Position numbers and translations under genes: made by a program. Below, piece after piece: positions 1 to 7,169 of a DNA stretch of 8,492 bases (position 1 is its first letter; each line of letters opens with the position of its first letter). The stretch is from Lachnospiraceae bacterium UBA6452. Its GTDB lineage: Bacteria; Bacillota; Clostridia; Lachnospirales; Lachnospiraceae. Location: NCBI GenBank assembly GCA_002441865.1, contig DJNY01000177.1:1-8492 (forward strand), in the 5' to 3' direction. The notes below the pieces were generated by a model that worked only from the letters and a program-made list of their open reading frames with translations, was not told the origin of the DNA and made no database searches.

Positions 1-97
1 CCCATGTATTGGCAAGTCCGCCGTAGATTTCAGAGCCCGGATATACGAATCCGCGGTTCTTTGCAAGTGCTACAATTTTTTCCAGTGATTTTTCCAT
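1..97 (-). CDS. glyS: Glycyl-tRNA synthetase, single-chain (alpha2) type, N-terminal fragment
   Basis: This class II aminoacyl-tRNA synthetase charges tRNA-Gly with glycine in the cytoplasm. Only the first 32 codons are present; the gene runs off the left edge. The fragment begins [16 protein letters not shown] and continues through the motif [16 protein letters not shown] at residues 17-32. That motif is typical of the N-terminus of the dimeric, single-polypeptide enzyme, rather than the separate alpha and beta chains of many other bacteria. The ATG at 97 has a GAGG ribosome site 8 bases upstream. The gene starts 23 bases after the stop of the upstream lipoprotein gene, so the two are probably co-transcribed. 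No T-box leader fits in that gap. The identification rests on a short but very characteristic stretch. Confidence 0.93.
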   Translation of the reverse strand, partial: MEKSLEKIVALAKNRGFVYPGSEIYGGLANTW

Positions 98-120
98 GTT
101 TTCATCCTCGCTGTTCTTTT

Positions 121-702
121 TTATTCGTATATGATAAATGCCTTCTGGCCTTCATTCAGATTGACTGCTGTTTTATCGTCCACCAGGGAAACGCCGTCGC
201 TGATATGTGTGATCTTTCCCGGTACTCTGACCTGCTGCTGTTCCTCCATGATCACTACATGCTTTTCTCCCAGTTCCAGTACATCCGCCTGTGAAATGGC
301 TGTTCCGTCCGTCTGCTGCATCTGTGGGAACTCGTATCCTGCGGAATATGCGTCTGCCACAGTGCCTGCAAACAGCTCTTTTTCATTAAAGCCTGTATAT
401 GCATTATGATCTGCAAATGTAATATTCACATGAACGGTCTGGCCTGTCAGTTCGATCTTATCCAGAGTGACTGCCTCCTCACTTCCGCTCCGTGTGTTAT
501 AGCTTGCGACCTGTCCTTCAATATTGCTTTTCAGCTCATCCAGATCGTAATAGGGCTGATTGAATTCTTCCACGATCGCTTCCGTGATCTGCCCCTTCTT
601 GTCAATGATCACAGTATTCGTATCTACGTCCGTTTCCTTCTGGCACGCGCAAAGCAGACATGCGATGCAGACCATCAGAAAAGCCGCTCTCCATTTTTTC
701 AT
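121..702 (-). CDS. Small secreted lipoprotein of unknown function
   Basis: I do not recognise the family of this 193-residue protein. It begins with a short basic start (MKKWR), a hydrophobic stretch and a lipobox LCAC, so Cys20 should be lipidated after cleavage by signal peptidase II. The mature part would then be anchored on the outer face of the membrane. The remaining roughly 173 residues are acidic and soluble-looking, have no further cysteine or transmembrane segment, and end in beta-like strands ([20 protein letters not shown]). The ATG at 702 has a near-perfect ribosome site (AGGAGGT) 5 bases upstream. A strong promoter lies just upstream, inside the end of recO, so the gene can be transcribed independently of the era/recO genes. 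It is followed 23 bases later by glyS. That neighbour gives no clear clue to function. Confidence 0.85.
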   Translation of the reverse strand: MKKWRAAFLMVCIACLLCACQKETDVDTNTVIIDKKGQITEAIVEEFNQPYYDLDELKSNIEGQVASYNTRSGSEEAVTLDKIELTGQTVHVNITFADHNAYTGFNEKELFAGTVADAYSAGYEFPQMQQTDGTAISQADVLELGEKHVVIMEEQQQVRVPGKITHISDGVSLVDDKTAVNLNEGQKAFIIYE

Positions 703-728
703 AATTTACCTCCTGCATATCGCATTAT

Positions 729-757
729 ATTATACTAGCAAGGGCTCAGTTTTTCAA
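729..757 (-). promoter_or_regulatory. Sigma-A type promoter for the lipoprotein and glyS genes
   Basis: On the minus strand, TTGAAA (752-757) and TATAAT (729-734) are separated by exactly 17 bases. This is a near-consensus vegetative promoter. A second TATAAT overlaps the first at 724-729. Transcription would begin near 722, about 20 bases before the lipoprotein ATG at 702, which leaves just enough leader for the ribosome site. The -35 box and part of the spacer lie inside the last codons of recO. This is a sequence match only; activity is inferred. Confidence 0.7.
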
Positions 758-1405
758 CCTGCAATTTTCCAGTATGGCAAGGCTTTTGAACCTGTGCCCG
801 ATATACCGTTCCCTGTAGATCCTGCACTGCTCTGCCAGCTGCTGCAGTACTGCGTCCGATACTTTAAAAGTATAAAGCTTTTCAAACGGTGCCTGCATCA
901 CATACTGGATCGTATATACCGTACTCTCCAGCAGGGCTTCTCCGTTTAATACGCCCGGAAATTCCCCGTTTACCACAAGCGCCTTCATTTCAAATATGTA
1001 CTGCACAAGCTCATGCGGCACTGCCCCTTTTGTAAGTGCTTTCAGGGAAACATACAAAAGCTTCAGCATCTCTTTTTCATCATTATTTTCCCTTGTGTAA
1101 TAATCTGCCACATCACAGAAATACATCCCGTAAAAAGCACCTTCAAAATCTTCCCTGAGATTTTCAAAATACTCCGCGATCCGTACCTCCGACAGATTAT
1201 ACGCCGTTTTTCCCTCGTAAAGCCGGAATGTGCCATAACAGAACGGATTGGTAGCTGCCATAAATCTGCTGCCCGGCTTCTTGGCACCTCTGGCAAATGC
1301 CGATATTTTCCCGCGTTCCTTTGTCAGAACCGTTATTCTTTTGTCCATCTCCAAAACAGGGACAGCCTTTAAGACTATCCCTGTTACTTCTACAAAATCC
1401 TGCAT
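746..1405 (-). CDS. recO: DNA repair protein RecO, form without a zinc motif
   Basis: RecO works with RecR (and RecF) to load RecA onto single-stranded DNA coated with SSB, in gap repair and recombination. The 219 residues show the expected N-terminal OB fold (about 1-80, opening QDFVEVTGIVLKAVPVLEMDK and including FARGAKKPGSRF) followed by a helical C-terminal domain. Many RecO proteins are about 240-250 residues long and carry a four-cysteine zinc motif in the C-terminal half. Here the chain runs from NGEFP (146-150) almost directly into LLESTVYTIQYV. The only cysteines are at 56, 97, 194 and 215, with no CxxC pair. The ATG at 1405 has AGGAG 5 bases upstream. The gene follows the yqzL-like gene after 17 bases and sits in the usual era-recO order. 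A stable hairpin lies in codons 7-17. Confidence 0.9.
   Translation of the reverse strand: MQDFVEVTGIVLKAVPVLEMDKRITVLTKERGKISAFARGAKKPGSRFMAATNPFCYGTFRLYEGKTAYNLSEVRIAEYFENLREDFEGAFYGMYFCDVADYYTRENNDEKEMLKLLYVSLKALTKGAVPHELVQYIFEMKALVVNGEFPGVLNGEALLESTVYTIQYVMQAPFEKLYTFKVSDAVLQQLAEQCRIYRERYIGHRFKSLAILENCRLKN
1355..1385 (-). other. Stable RNA hairpin in the 5' coding part of recO
   Basis: Outer arms AACAGGGA (minus strand, 1385-1378) and TCCCTGTT (1362-1355) are perfect 8-base complements. Inside them the minus-strand transcript continues with a U-G wobble, then AGUCU paired with AGGCU (one further wobble) around a UAA loop. The total is 14 pairs in 31 bases. On the plus strand the two wobbles become mismatches. 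The hairpin begins 21 bases into the recO coding sequence, and four T residues overlap and follow its end. It could affect recO translation or cause partial attenuation, or it could be a chance result of codon choice. Confidence 0.45.
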
Positions 1406-1422
1406 GCCAGCTCCTGCTCCTG

Positions 1423-1590
1423 TTACATTCTGATCGCATCACTGCTGTCTTTTGTTTCCGTCTGCTGCCTGGAAGCAGTATCTACGGACTGCGTTTTGTC
1501 CTCTGCACTTTCTGCCGCTTCTCTGTAGCTTAAGTAATCCGCAACCTTACCGCTCATATAAAATGTATCCCAGCATTCCCTATCACACAT
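1423..1590 (-). CDS. yqzL: YqzL-like small protein between era and recO
   Basis: This 55-residue reading frame begins MCDRECWDTFYMSGKVADYL. The spacing of Trp7, Phe10, Ser13-Gly14 and Tyr19-Leu20, followed by a short polar stretch, resembles Bacillus YqzL. YqzL is a small protein of unknown function encoded between era and recO in Firmicutes. The remaining part (about residue 25 onward) is a polar Gln/Thr/Ser/Asp/Glu-rich tail, longer than I recall for Bacillus YqzL, and probably disordered. The ATG at 1590 is preceded by GGAGG with 9 bases of spacing. The stop lies 17 bases before the recO start. Position between era and recO is the strongest support; the residue pattern adds to it. The symbol is given by synteny and a short match, so it is tentative. 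Confidence 0.75.
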   Translation of the reverse strand: MCDRECWDTFYMSGKVADYLSYREAAESAEDKTQSVDTASRQQTETKDSSDAIRM

Positions 1591-1665
1591 CTTCCGTTTC
1601 CTCCCGTAGATTAGATACTAATAGGGTTCGTTCTTTCCCGGAAAATATGTGTGGTAGTTTCTCCC

Positions 1666-2577
1666 TTATCTGGTAATATCTTTTGCATTGTAACCAAAGT
1701 TTTTCAAAAGGAAATCGCTGTCGCGCCAGTCTTTCCTGACCTTTACCCAGAGCTTCAGATTGACCTGTGTTTCCAGCAGATCTTCAATCTCTTTTCTTGC
1801 GCGGCTTCCGATCTTCTTCAGCATACTGCCGCCTTTTCCGATGATGATCCCTTTGTGGGAATCCCGTTCACAGACGATCGTGGCATCGATGTCTACAATG
1901 CTATCATCCGCTCTCCATTTCATCTGGTCGATTGAAACCGCGATTCCGTGCGGGATCTCCTCATCCAGACAGCGGAGCGCCTGTTCACGGATCAGCTCGG
2001 ATACGATCTGCCGCTGCGGCTGGTCTGTCACAGTATCTTCATCATAAAACATCGGTCCATAAGGCAGATATTCAAAAATAGAATCGATCAGATCCTGTGT
2101 ATTATCACCCTTCAATGCAGAAACCGGAACGATCTCCGCAAAATCCAGTTCTTTTCTGTAAGCATCGATAAAAGTCAGAATTTCTTCTCTTTTTACCGTA
2201 TCCGTCTTGTTGATCACAAGTATGACGGGCGTTTTTGTCTTTTTCAACTGCTCGATAATATGTCTTTCTCCTGCGCCGATAAAGGTAGACGGTTCTACCA
2301 GCCACAGGATCACATCCACCTCTGACAGGGTATGCTGTGCCACATTTACCATATAGTCGCCCAGCTTGTTTTTTGCCTTGTGGATACCCGGTGTGTCCAG
2401 AAAGACGATCTGTCCCTGCTCACATGTATATACAGTCTGTATTTTATTTCTGGTCGTCTGCGGCTTATTGGATGTGATCGCGATCTTCTGTCCGATCAGC
2501 CGGTTCATCAGTGTTGACTTTCCAACATTCGGTCTTCCGATCAGTGTCACAAAACCGCTTTTTTTATTTGTTTCCAT
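1666..2577 (-). CDS. era: GTPase Era
   Basis: Era is an essential GTPase that binds the 3' end of 16S rRNA and helps mature and assemble the 30S subunit. The 303-residue length is normal. The GTPase motifs are all present: G1 GRPNVGKST at 14-22, the G2 region around PQTTR (39-43), G3 DTPG at 61-64, G4 NKTD at 123-126 and G5 SAL at 153-155. The C-terminal KH RNA-binding domain carries GIIIGKGG at 243-250. No key residue is missing. The ATG at 2577 has AGGA 7 bases upstream. The gene follows the DUF4349 gene after 35 bases and precedes the yqzL-like gene by 75 bases. No convincing promoter was seen in either gap. Confidence 0.97.
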   Translation of the reverse strand: METNKKSGFVTLIGRPNVGKSTLMNRLIGQKIAITSNKPQTTRNKIQTVYTCEQGQIVFLDTPGIHKAKNKLGDYMVNVAQHTLSEVDVILWLVEPSTFIGAGERHIIEQLKKTKTPVILVINKTDTVKREEILTFIDAYRKELDFAEIVPVSALKGDNTQDLIDSIFEYLPYGPMFYDEDTVTDQPQRQIVSELIREQALRCLDEEIPHGIAVSIDQMKWRADDSIVDIDATIVCERDSHKGIIIGKGGSMLKKIGSRARKEIEDLLETQVNLKLWVKVRKDWRDSDFLLKNFGYNAKDITR

Positions 2578-2612
2578 ATGTTCTTCCTTTATCCCTCTTA
2601 CCGGAGCTTCAT

Positions 2613-3665
2613 TTATGGCTCCTTTTTATCTGTTTCTTCTTCCTGCTGCTTTATCTGTCCTGCTGCATCCGGCTGTTCGTTCTGCTTCTGGAATTTTTCC
2701 AGCTTCTGCGCCAGCTTTCTTTCACGTTTCTTTTTATTTTTCTTTACAATCAAGCGGATCACAAGCACGATCACGGCGATGATCAAAGCCCAGATCAGCA
2801 GATACGGCAGTGCGATCACAACATCGATCAGGAAATTTTTGATGCCCTGCAGCACGCGCTTTACACTTGTCACAAAGCCGTCTGCCATTCGCTGCAGATC
2901 TGATTTCGGTTCCTGTGTATCCGGTGTGTAGATCGTTACCTCTTCCACGAAAATACTGATAGTTGCATAATCAACCTGATTGTCGTATGTACGAAGCTGT
3001 GACTCCATGGACTGGATCTGGTACCGAACTTCCGTCAGCCTGGTTTCCAGTGCGATGATCGCATCCACGCTTTCTGCTTTTTCCATCAGTGCCATGAGTC
3101 TTTCCTGCTCCACTTCAAGCGCCTCTTTCCTGCTCTTTGTGTCCACATAGGAAAGTGTCACATCATCGGTTGACTCCGATTTTCTTGTCACATTGGCATT
3201 TTCGGAAACCATGGTCACCATTTCATCCATTTTATCAGCAGGTACTCTGACTGTATAGTTGGCTGATCTGCTGCCTTCGTATTGATTGCCGCTTCCATAG
3301 ATATTACTGTTCTCTATATAGCCACCCAGTTCTGCGACTTTTGCATCGAGCTGGGAAAGCAGTTTATCAAAGCTCTGTGTTTCCACATCGATATCCATGC
3401 GGCGGATGAGCTTTCTGCCCTGCTCCACCTGTTTTTGTACATTTTCCGCCGTACTTGCACCGGATCCTGTATCACCGCTGCTTTGCGCTACCGCATCATA
3501 TTCGTAAACGTCTTCCGAAGCCGCATTATCCACAGCTTCCTCGGTCATCATATCGGACGCTGCCATTGTCTGCACCGCCTTATTTGAAGCCGAAGAATCG
3601 TAGCTGCTTCCACATCCTGTCAGAAGTATTGCAAGTCCCAATGCACAAAGTAATCTCTTTTTCAT
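2613..3665 (-). CDS. DUF4349 family lipoprotein with C-terminal transmembrane helix
   Basis: This 350-residue protein has a lipoprotein signal peptide with lipobox LTGC and Cys18. Next is a low-complexity Ser/Ala/Asp/Glu-rich linker to about residue 80, then a DUF4349-type domain. That domain opens KLIRRMDIDVETQSFDKLL, contains GGYIE and YTVRVPADKMD, and has a charged coiled-coil segment around SRKEALEVEQERLMALMEKA. A hydrophobic helix spans about 278-307 and is followed by a strongly basic tail of about 43 residues. The protein should therefore be tethered to the membrane at both ends of its extracellular domain, with the tail in the cytoplasm. DUF4349 has no settled biochemical function. 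The ATG at 3665 has AAAGGAGGG 5 bases upstream. The 92-base gap before it has an A/T-rich stretch but no clear promoter. Confidence 0.88.
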   Translation of the reverse strand: MKKRLLCALGLAILLTGCGSSYDSSASNKAVQTMAASDMMTEEAVDNAASEDVYEYDAVAQSSGDTGSGASTAENVQKQVEQGRKLIRRMDIDVETQSFDKLLSQLDAKVAELGGYIENSNIYGSGNQYEGSRSANYTVRVPADKMDEMVTMVSENANVTRKSESTDDVTLSYVDTKSRKEALEVEQERLMALMEKAESVDAIIALETRLTEVRYQIQSMESQLRTYDNQVDYATISIFVEEVTIYTPDTQEPKSDLQRMADGFVTSVKRVLQGIKNFLIDVVIALPYLLIWALIIAVIVLVIRLIVKKNKKKRERKLAQKLEKFQKQNEQPDAAGQIKQQEEETDKKEP

Positions 3666-3757
3666 AGTAACCCTCCTTTTGCTGTCTCCATAACCTCTTT
3701 TCTTTTCGCATCTCTGCTATTTATAATACGTTCCCGCCGTCTCTTATTTATGGGATA

Positions 3758-6676
3758 TTACACCAGCGTTTCCACACAAAGGAAGCTGTCTGCCTGTTCT
3801 TTGATCTTATCCTCATTGCCGACTACGCAGAATGCATCTGTCTCCAGCATTGCCGCAACCTGTGCGGAAAGCGCATGGATATCCGCCACCTGGCAGGCAA
3901 GGATCTCATCACGTTCCTTCTGTTCCTCCGCAAAGGTATAGCCTGACATATAAGCGCCGAAGCTTCTGCTGCCCTCGGCACTTGGCGGAAGCGGTGTATC
4001 CTTCTCGGAGACCGCGCCGATCACATACTTTGTCATAACCTCTTCGTCAGCCGCAAATTCCTGCAGATACGCCGGTGCCTTCTCGTAAACGGCCACTGTC
4101 TTTTCCAGATTCGGATCTCTGTAGGACACAAAATAGCTGAGCCCTGATTTGGTAAAGTTACTCATACAGCCATATGCACCACCTTTGACACGCACCTGGA
4201 TCCACAGATAGTCATATCCCATCATTACACGCAGTACACGGAGTGCACCTGTATAAGGAAGTCCTGCCTTTCTGAAATCACCTGCCCGGCAGACATACTG
4301 TACCCCTGCGCTTGTGCACAGACCTTCCTGCTTTTTCACAGGCTCTGCATGGAATGCTTCCTGCTTGTTGTCTTCTGCCAAAAGCAGTTTATGGAACGGC
4401 AGAAGCGTCTTTGCAAAAAGCTTCTTTCCTTCTTCCGTGCCCGTGTAATCATAAAGCACTCTGTTTTGATGCAGGATAAAGGAAAGCAATGCTTTCAGTT
4501 CACCGATACATTCTGCTTTCTGCTCCTCAAAATGATTGTACAGATCTGTCAGGAACCGGAAAAAGTCCAGTCCGCTGAACTGATCGGATGCCCATGCGCC
4601 TTCTGAAATGTAGGAAAGTGCACGCAGTGATGCAGTCGAATGTCCCGCACTTGTCATCTGTGCCTGCAGTCTTGCCTTCATCTCACCCAGTATTTCTTTC
4701 AGACGTTTTTCGTCATCGAAAACAGACTGTGTCAGGATTTCATTGATCAGATCAACCGCTTTCTGCGTATTTCCATATAATACCTTTGCTTTTGCTTCAA
4801 AGGTCAGTTCAAATTTACTGTAGTCCTTTGCATCTGTATAAGTGGCTGCATCAAAGAAAATACCGCCCGTCTGCAGATTGATCTCATTAAACAGTTCACC
4901 ATAGCTTCTCTTTTCCGTGCTCAGGAGTCCCAGTACATTTTTCAAAAGACCCAGATACGGGAGCTGTTCTTTTTTGATATCACGGATCTTAAATACCATA
5001 TGCAGATAAGAAACCCCGTTTGTAAAGATCGGATGAGACAAAAGAACCGTATTTTCAAAAGGCTCTGTCTCATTTATGAAAGGATGTGCTTCTTTACCCA
5101 GATCTTCTCTTTTCAGCACCGGAATCTTTGCCAGATCTTCCGGTGCGGATTCTTCTTCCTGATATGCTTTCAGTGCCTTTGTTTCTGCGATCACTGCCTG
5201 CAGTTCTTCTTTCGTGAGAGAAGCCTTTTTCTCAGCCAGTGTTTCTTTCAGCTTTTCACTTTCTCTGCTCTCCAGTCCTTTTTCAGGAAGCAGGGCTACG
5301 ATCGACTTATGTGTATTCTGCAGGATCTGCTTTTCCACAAGCTGCTCAAAGTAATCGGTCTGTACCAGCTTCTTTAACGCATCAAAAGTCTCGTTCGCCT
5401 CAATATGCATAAACGGGGCATGATCGTCGTACAGCCAGCTGTCAAGCGCCTGCAGCCCATACATCAGCCCCTTTGGATATGAGCCGAAATCAGCCTCTTT
5501 ATATTTAAACTCATAGCTGTTAATGGCAGCAAGCAGGGCATTTTTATCAATACCGTTCTTTACCTGTTCTTTTAAAACCTGCTCTACGGTTTCCACGAAT
5601 GCTTTCTGATCGGATAAACCGGCATTTTTTGCCACAAATGAAAAATATGGCTGCAGAATGCCGTTTTCGCAGACACTGTAGATATCTTCCCCAATGCCCT
5701 TTTCCATCAGTGCTACTTTGACTGGAGCGCCCGGTGCAGAACAAAGTGCATAATCCAGAACCTGCAGTGCGATATAAAGCTGTCTGTCCAGATTGTTGCA
5801 GATGCTGACATTATAAGAATAATATGCGGCATTTGTGATATCATCCGATTCCAGTACCGGATATTTCTTTTCTATCTGTACAGGCTCTGCAAACGGCTTC
5901 TGCATCCGGATGGCGGAGTCGATCTTAAGCGCATCAAATTTGGAAAGATATACCTCGTCCAGATAAGTCAGGCGCTCTTCCATATCCATATCGCCATAGA
6001 AGTAAATATAGCTGTTTGACGGATGATAATATCTTCTGTGGAAATCCAGAAAAGCTTCATAGGTCAGAGAAGGGATATCGGATGGTCTTCCGCCGGAATC
6101 CACGCCATATGCAGTATCCGGATACAGGCTGTTAAAGGTCTCTCTGTCCAAAAGGTCATCTGCACTGGCATATGCGCCTTTCATCTCATTATAGACAACA
6201 CCGTTATAGATCAGATCGTCCGTTTCGGACTCACATTCATAATGCCAGCCTTCCTGCTCAAAGATCTTCTTTTCTTTATAAATATTCGGATGGAATACCG
6301 CATCCAGATAGACGTCACAAAGATTTGCAAAATCCTTGTCATTGCAGCTTGCTACCGGGTAAACCGTCTTATCCGGATAAGTCATGGCATTTAAAAAGGT
6401 ATTCAGGGAACCCTTTGCCAGTTCTACAAACGGATCCTTGACCGGATACTTCTCCGAACCGCAAAGTACACTGTGTTCAATGATATGTGCTACGCCTGTG
6501 CTGTCTGTCGGCGGTGTCCGGAAACCGATGTAAAATACTTTATTGGGATCATCGTTGGAAAGCAGTACGATCCTTGCCCCGGTCTTTTTATGGCGCAGGA
6601 TCACTCCACGGGAATTCAGATCTTTGATCTCCCTGTCTTCCACGATTTCATATGCTGTCAGATTTTCTATACTCAT
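3758..6676 (-). CDS. M16C zinc metallopeptidase, presequence-protease (PreP) type
   Basis: This is a large insulinase-family peptidase, which in this family degrades short unstructured peptides inside a closed two-half chamber. With the start chosen here (972 residues), the inverted zinc motif HIIEH is at 64-68, with the third ligand Glu164 in YNEMKG. The distances match PreP-type enzymes. The C-terminal half carries the conserved Arg829 and Tyr835 in VRVKGGAYG, used to position substrate, and the M16C-associated linker contains LAKIPVLKREDL. There is no signal peptide, so it should be cytoplasmic. I chose the ATG at 6676 because GGAG lies 6 bases upstream. The ATG at 6688 would add MEKT but has no ribosome site, and its own codons supply the GGAG. 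The catalytic residues are intact. The peptidase substrate cannot be inferred from the neighbours. Confidence 0.93.
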   Translation of the reverse strand: MSIENLTAYEIVEDREIKDLNSRGVILRHKKTGARIVLLSNDDPNKVFYIGFRTPPTDSTGVAHIIEHSVLCGSEKYPVKDPFVELAKGSLNTFLNAMTYPDKTVYPVASCNDKDFANLCDVYLDAVFHPNIYKEKKIFEQEGWHYECESETDDLIYNGVVYNEMKGAYASADDLLDRETFNSLYPDTAYGVDSGGRPSDIPSLTYEAFLDFHRRYYHPSNSYIYFYGDMDMEERLTYLDEVYLSKFDALKIDSAIRMQKPFAEPVQIEKKYPVLESDDITNAAYYSYNVSICNNLDRQLYIALQVLDYALCSAPGAPVKVALMEKGIGEDIYSVCENGILQPYFSFVAKNAGLSDQKAFVETVEQVLKEQVKNGIDKNALLAAINSYEFKYKEADFGSYPKGLMYGLQALDSWLYDDHAPFMHIEANETFDALKKLVQTDYFEQLVEKQILQNTHKSIVALLPEKGLESRESEKLKETLAEKKASLTKEELQAVIAETKALKAYQEEESAPEDLAKIPVLKREDLGKEAHPFINETEPFENTVLLSHPIFTNGVSYLHMVFKIRDIKKEQLPYLGLLKNVLGLLSTEKRSYGELFNEINLQTGGIFFDAATYTDAKDYSKFELTFEAKAKVLYGNTQKAVDLINEILTQSVFDDEKRLKEILGEMKARLQAQMTSAGHSTASLRALSYISEGAWASDQFSGLDFFRFLTDLYNHFEEQKAECIGELKALLSFILHQNRVLYDYTGTEEGKKLFAKTLLPFHKLLLAEDNKQEAFHAEPVKKQEGLCTSAGVQYVCRAGDFRKAGLPYTGALRVLRVMMGYDYLWIQVRVKGGAYGCMSNFTKSGLSYFVSYRDPNLEKTVAVYEKAPAYLQEFAADEEVMTKYVIGAVSEKDTPLPPSAEGSRSFGAYMSGYTFAEEQKERDEILACQVADIHALSAQVAAMLETDAFCVVGNEDKIKEQADSFLCVETLV

Positions 6677-6682
6677 TGTCTT

Positions 6683-6686
6683 CTCC
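6683..6686 (-). promoter_or_regulatory. Ribosome binding site that sets the M16C peptidase start
   Basis: GGAG on the minus strand lies 6 bases before the ATG at 6676. It overlaps the alternative in-frame ATG at 6688, which itself is preceded only by an A-rich stretch with no Shine-Dalgarno match. This favours the shorter protein. Confidence 0.65.
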
Positions 6687-6743
6687 ATTTTCTATTCTAT
6701 TTTTTCAAATGCCAAGCTGCTGCAAAATTCTTCCGTCGTTCTG

Positions 6744-7169
6744 TTATACGCTGAGTGACATCAGATGCAGCTTTCTGAAATAAAGTTCGGAAATATAATC
6801 CGCACAGATAAGCCCCTGCTCCTGTTTTTTCCAGAAATCCTCCAGGGAAAGCTCTTCTGCCTCATATTCTGTCCGGCTTCTTCCTTTTTTATCCACTTTA
6901 GTCCTTGGCTTTACGGTTTTGATCCTGCACCGCAGCTGCTTCAGCACCATTGCCAGCTTACTGTCTTTTGTCATGGCAGACAGTACATCACAGATCCGCG
7001 CATCCTCTCCCGTTTCCGGGATCACATACTGAAATACGGCGGAACGCAGACGCTGCGGCGTATCATCCTGCTCACACAGTTCTGCAAAAGTCAGCCTTGC
7101 CCCGACATATACATTGCTGAAATCCTGCAGCACATATTTAAAATCCATATTACCTGTTTCGTTACTCAT
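6744..7169 (-). CDS. Unrecognised 141-residue protein coupled to the sigma-like gene
   Basis: I cannot assign this protein to a family. It has no signal peptide or membrane segment, so it is probably cytoplasmic. The N-terminal part (MDFKYVLQDFSNVYVGARLTF, residues 8-28) looks like an ordered alpha/beta start. The middle (about 77-99) is strongly basic, with 11 Lys/Arg in 23 residues around IKTVKPRTKVDKKGRSR, and could contact nucleic acid or an acidic partner. The C-terminus is helical and mixed in charge. The ATG at 7169 has GGAG 7 bases upstream, inside the previous gene. The first 8 bases overlap the end of that gene, so translation is probably coupled. The protein may act with the sigma-like protein, but this rests on gene order alone. 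A gap of 67 bases separates it from the peptidase start. Confidence 0.8.
   Translation of the reverse strand: MSNETGNMDFKYVLQDFSNVYVGARLTFAELCEQDDTPQRLRSAVFQYVIPETGEDARICDVLSAMTKDSKLAMVLKQLRCRIKTVKPRTKVDKKGRSRTEYEAEELSLEDFWKKQEQGLICADYISELYFRKLHLMSLSV

Noticed and set aside
98..120. Possible T-box leader before glyS
   Set aside because: The gap between the lipoprotein stop and the glyS start is only 23 bases, far too short for a T-box, and it shows no T-box motif.
4..409. Plus-strand open frames opposite the lipoprotein and glyS genes
   Set aside because: They are antisense to well-supported minus-strand genes, have no good ribosome sites and give Cys/Phe/Ser-rich translations typical of shadow frames. 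The same applies to the other plus-strand frames in the window.
1610..1622. Palindrome ATTAG-ATA-CTAAT between era and the yqzL-like gene, as an operator
   Set aside because: Arms are only 5 bases and do not extend. The base composition makes this likely by chance.
3666..3757. A/T-rich stretch (TATTATAAAT on the minus strand) as a promoter for the DUF4349 gene
   Set aside because: A TATTAT-like -10 is present, but no acceptable -35 hexamer is found 16-18 bases upstream. Not strong enough to list.
6677..6688. Upstream ATG at 6688 as the peptidase start
   Set aside because: No ribosome site precedes it, while its own codons provide a well-spaced GGAG for the ATG at 6676.
6689..6743. Promoter in the gap before the M16C peptidase gene
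   Set aside because: TTGGCA and TAGAAT can be found on the minus strand but are only about 10 bases apart; another pairing (TTGCAG) gives 20 bases. Neither spacing is credible.
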